6,793 nt of DNA from Dehalococcoidia bacterium (lineage in GTDB: Bacteria; Chloroflexota; Dehalococcoidia; Tepidiformales; Tepidiformaceae), in the NCBI GenBank assembly GCA_023228745.1, contig JALOAP010000164.1:1-6793 (forward strand), given 5' to 3'. Position numbers and translations under genes: made by a program. Shown here piece by piece: positions 5,892-6,793 of this stretch. How positions within the stretch are numbered: the first letter of the stretch is position 1; every line of letters begins with the position of its first letter. Under the pieces are notes generated by a model. The model searched no databases. It was not told where the DNA came from and worked only from the letters and a program-made list of their open reading frames with translations.

Positions 5892-6793
5892 ATGGCGAAG
5901 CCTCGTGTGAAGGCCGGCGGTGGATTCCCGGCGGTCTGGTATGTGATGAAGAAGGGCCGCGAATCCGGCTCCTACTGGAAGCTGTACAAGCGCCTCCGTT
6001 CGCGGAACGCCTGTAAGACCTGCGCGCTTGGCATGGGTGGCCAGCGCGGCGGCATGGTGAACGAGCGCGGTCACTTTCCCGAGGTCTGCAAGAAATCCGT
6101 GCAGGCGCAGGCCGCCGATATGGCCGGGTTTATCACCGAGGCGTACTTTCGCAGCACGCCAATTTCGGACCTCGCCTGCATGACGTCGGCCGAGCTGGAG
6201 CGAGCCGGCCGGCTGACGTTCCCGGTGGTCGCGAACGAGGACGACACACACTACCGGCGTGTCACATGGGCGGAGGCACTCGACCTCGCAGGAGACGCGA
6301 TCCGGGCGGCTGCACCGGAGGAGACGTTCTGGTACTCGTCCGGGCGTTCGAGCAACGAGGCCGCGTTCTTGCTGCAGCTCGTGGCGCGCGCCTACGGCAC
6401 TGCGAACATCAACAACTGCTCCTACTACTGCCACAGCGCGAGCGGTGTCGCGCTCGATGCGATCTACGGTTCGGGCGCGGGTTCGATTTCGCTCGAAGAC
6501 CTGCGCGAGGCCGACCTCGCCATCGTGGCCGGCGCGAACCCGGCGAGTAACCACCCGCGGCTCATTACGCAGCTCGTGGACCTGCGCCGGCGCGGCGGGA
6601 AGGTCATCATCGTGAACCCCCTGCGTGAGATCGGGCTGGTGCAATTCCGCGTGCCGTCCGACTGGCGCAGCATGCTCTTCGGCTCCCAGGTGAGCGACAT
6701 CTACGTCCAACCCCATATTGGCTCCGATGCTGCGTTCTTTGTAGGTCTGCTCAAGGGCGTCATCGAGCGCGGCGGTGTGGACCAGCGGTTTGT
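5892..6793 (+). CDS. YdeP/FdhF-type molybdopterin oxidoreductase (3' partial, first 300 aa)
   Basis: This is a member of the molybdopterin oxidoreductase superfamily in the YdeP branch (related to formate dehydrogenase H; E. coli YdeP is linked to acid resistance, its substrate being unknown). The frame has no stop before the right edge; relatives run to about 700-770 residues, so over half is missing. From ATG 5892: an AGGGFPAVWYVMKKGRESG start, a Cys-X2-Cys (Cys41, Cys44) in NACKTCALGMGG, and a third Cys at 66 in FPEVCKKS. E. coli YdeP as I recall it also has three cysteines here, so this is probably family-typical. SSGRSSNEAAFLLQLVARAYG (149-169) and NINNCSYYCHSASG follow. Cys180 in YYCH aligns with the selenocysteine/cysteine Mo ligand of formate dehydrogenase H. 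GANPASNHPR (214-223) and VIIVNPLREIGL (238-249) are cofactor-binding family blocks. There is no Tat signal, so it is probably cytoplasmic. It begins nine bases after the debranching pseudogene. The family is certain; the reaction is unknown. Confidence 0.95.
   Translation, partial: MAKPRVKAGGGFPAVWYVMKKGRESGSYWKLYKRLRSRNACKTCALGMGGQRGGMVNERGHFPEVCKKSVQAQAADMAGFITEAYFRSTPISDLACMTSAELERAGRLTFPVVANEDDTHYRRVTWAEALDLAGDAIRAAAPEETFWYSSGRSSNEAAFLLQLVARAYGTANINNCSYYCHSASGVALDAIYGSGAGSISLEDLREADLAIVAGANPASNHPRLITQLVDLRRRGGKVIIVNPLREIGLVQFRVPSDWRSMLFGSQVSDIYVQPHIGSDAAFFVGLLKGVIERGGVDQRF

Noticed and set aside
5082..6716. Long 544-residue open frame on the minus strand
   Set aside because: It is antisense to the debranching remnant and the clearly recognisable YdeP-like gene, has no family features, and is the usual by-product of GC-rich third positions.

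Overview
This is a GC-rich bacterial window of ordinary chromosomal, housekeeping-like character. The dense shadow frames in both orientations are what high-GC coding DNA produces. Gene content and codon style would fit Chloroflexota or another high-GC phylum, but no marker here settles the taxonomy, so that is only a guess. I see no rRNA, tRNA, CRISPR array, insertion sequence or integrase.

Layout, left to right. (1) 2-1147 (+): the C-terminal 381 residues of the excision-repair helicase UvrB, cut by the window edge. (2) 1156-1776 (+): directly behind uvrB lies a decayed toxin-first toxin-antitoxin pair, a BrnT-like toxin followed by a CopG-type antitoxin. A palindromic candidate operator precedes it, the two genes keep the ancestral ATGA overlap, and at least three one-base losses plus a stop codon break the frames. 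(3) 1891-3626 (-): a probable two-gene transcript of tesB (acyl-CoA thioesterase II) and then an alpha/beta hydrolase 77 bases downstream. (4) 3627-3760: a 134-base divergent promoter region with a 14-base inverted repeat overlapping a possible tesB -35 box. (5) 3761-4582 (+): a second alpha/beta hydrolase, followed by a terminator-like hairpin. (6) 4583-4818: a 236-base non-coding stretch unusually rich in potential RNA stems. (7) 4819-5882 (+): a glycogen-debranching-family gene that keeps its N-terminal and C-terminal portions but has lost most of the catalytic middle, with the two parts in different frames. (8) 5892-6793 (+): the first 300 residues of a YdeP-type molybdopterin oxidoreductase, running off the right edge.

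How the genes work together: tesB and its neighbouring hydrolase plausibly share a transcript and act on acyl thioesters or esters. The divergent hydrolase may be coregulated through the shared spacer. UvrB and the YdeP-like protein are functionally independent of these. The striking feature is that all frame damage falls in two dispensable loci (the toxin-antitoxin pair and the debranching enzyme). The five other genes, about 4.6 kb, read cleanly, so real gene decay is a better explanation than general sequencing error. I did not find a convincing novel defence or biosynthetic system. The least explained items are the structured spacer at 4629-4804 and the internally deleted debranching gene.
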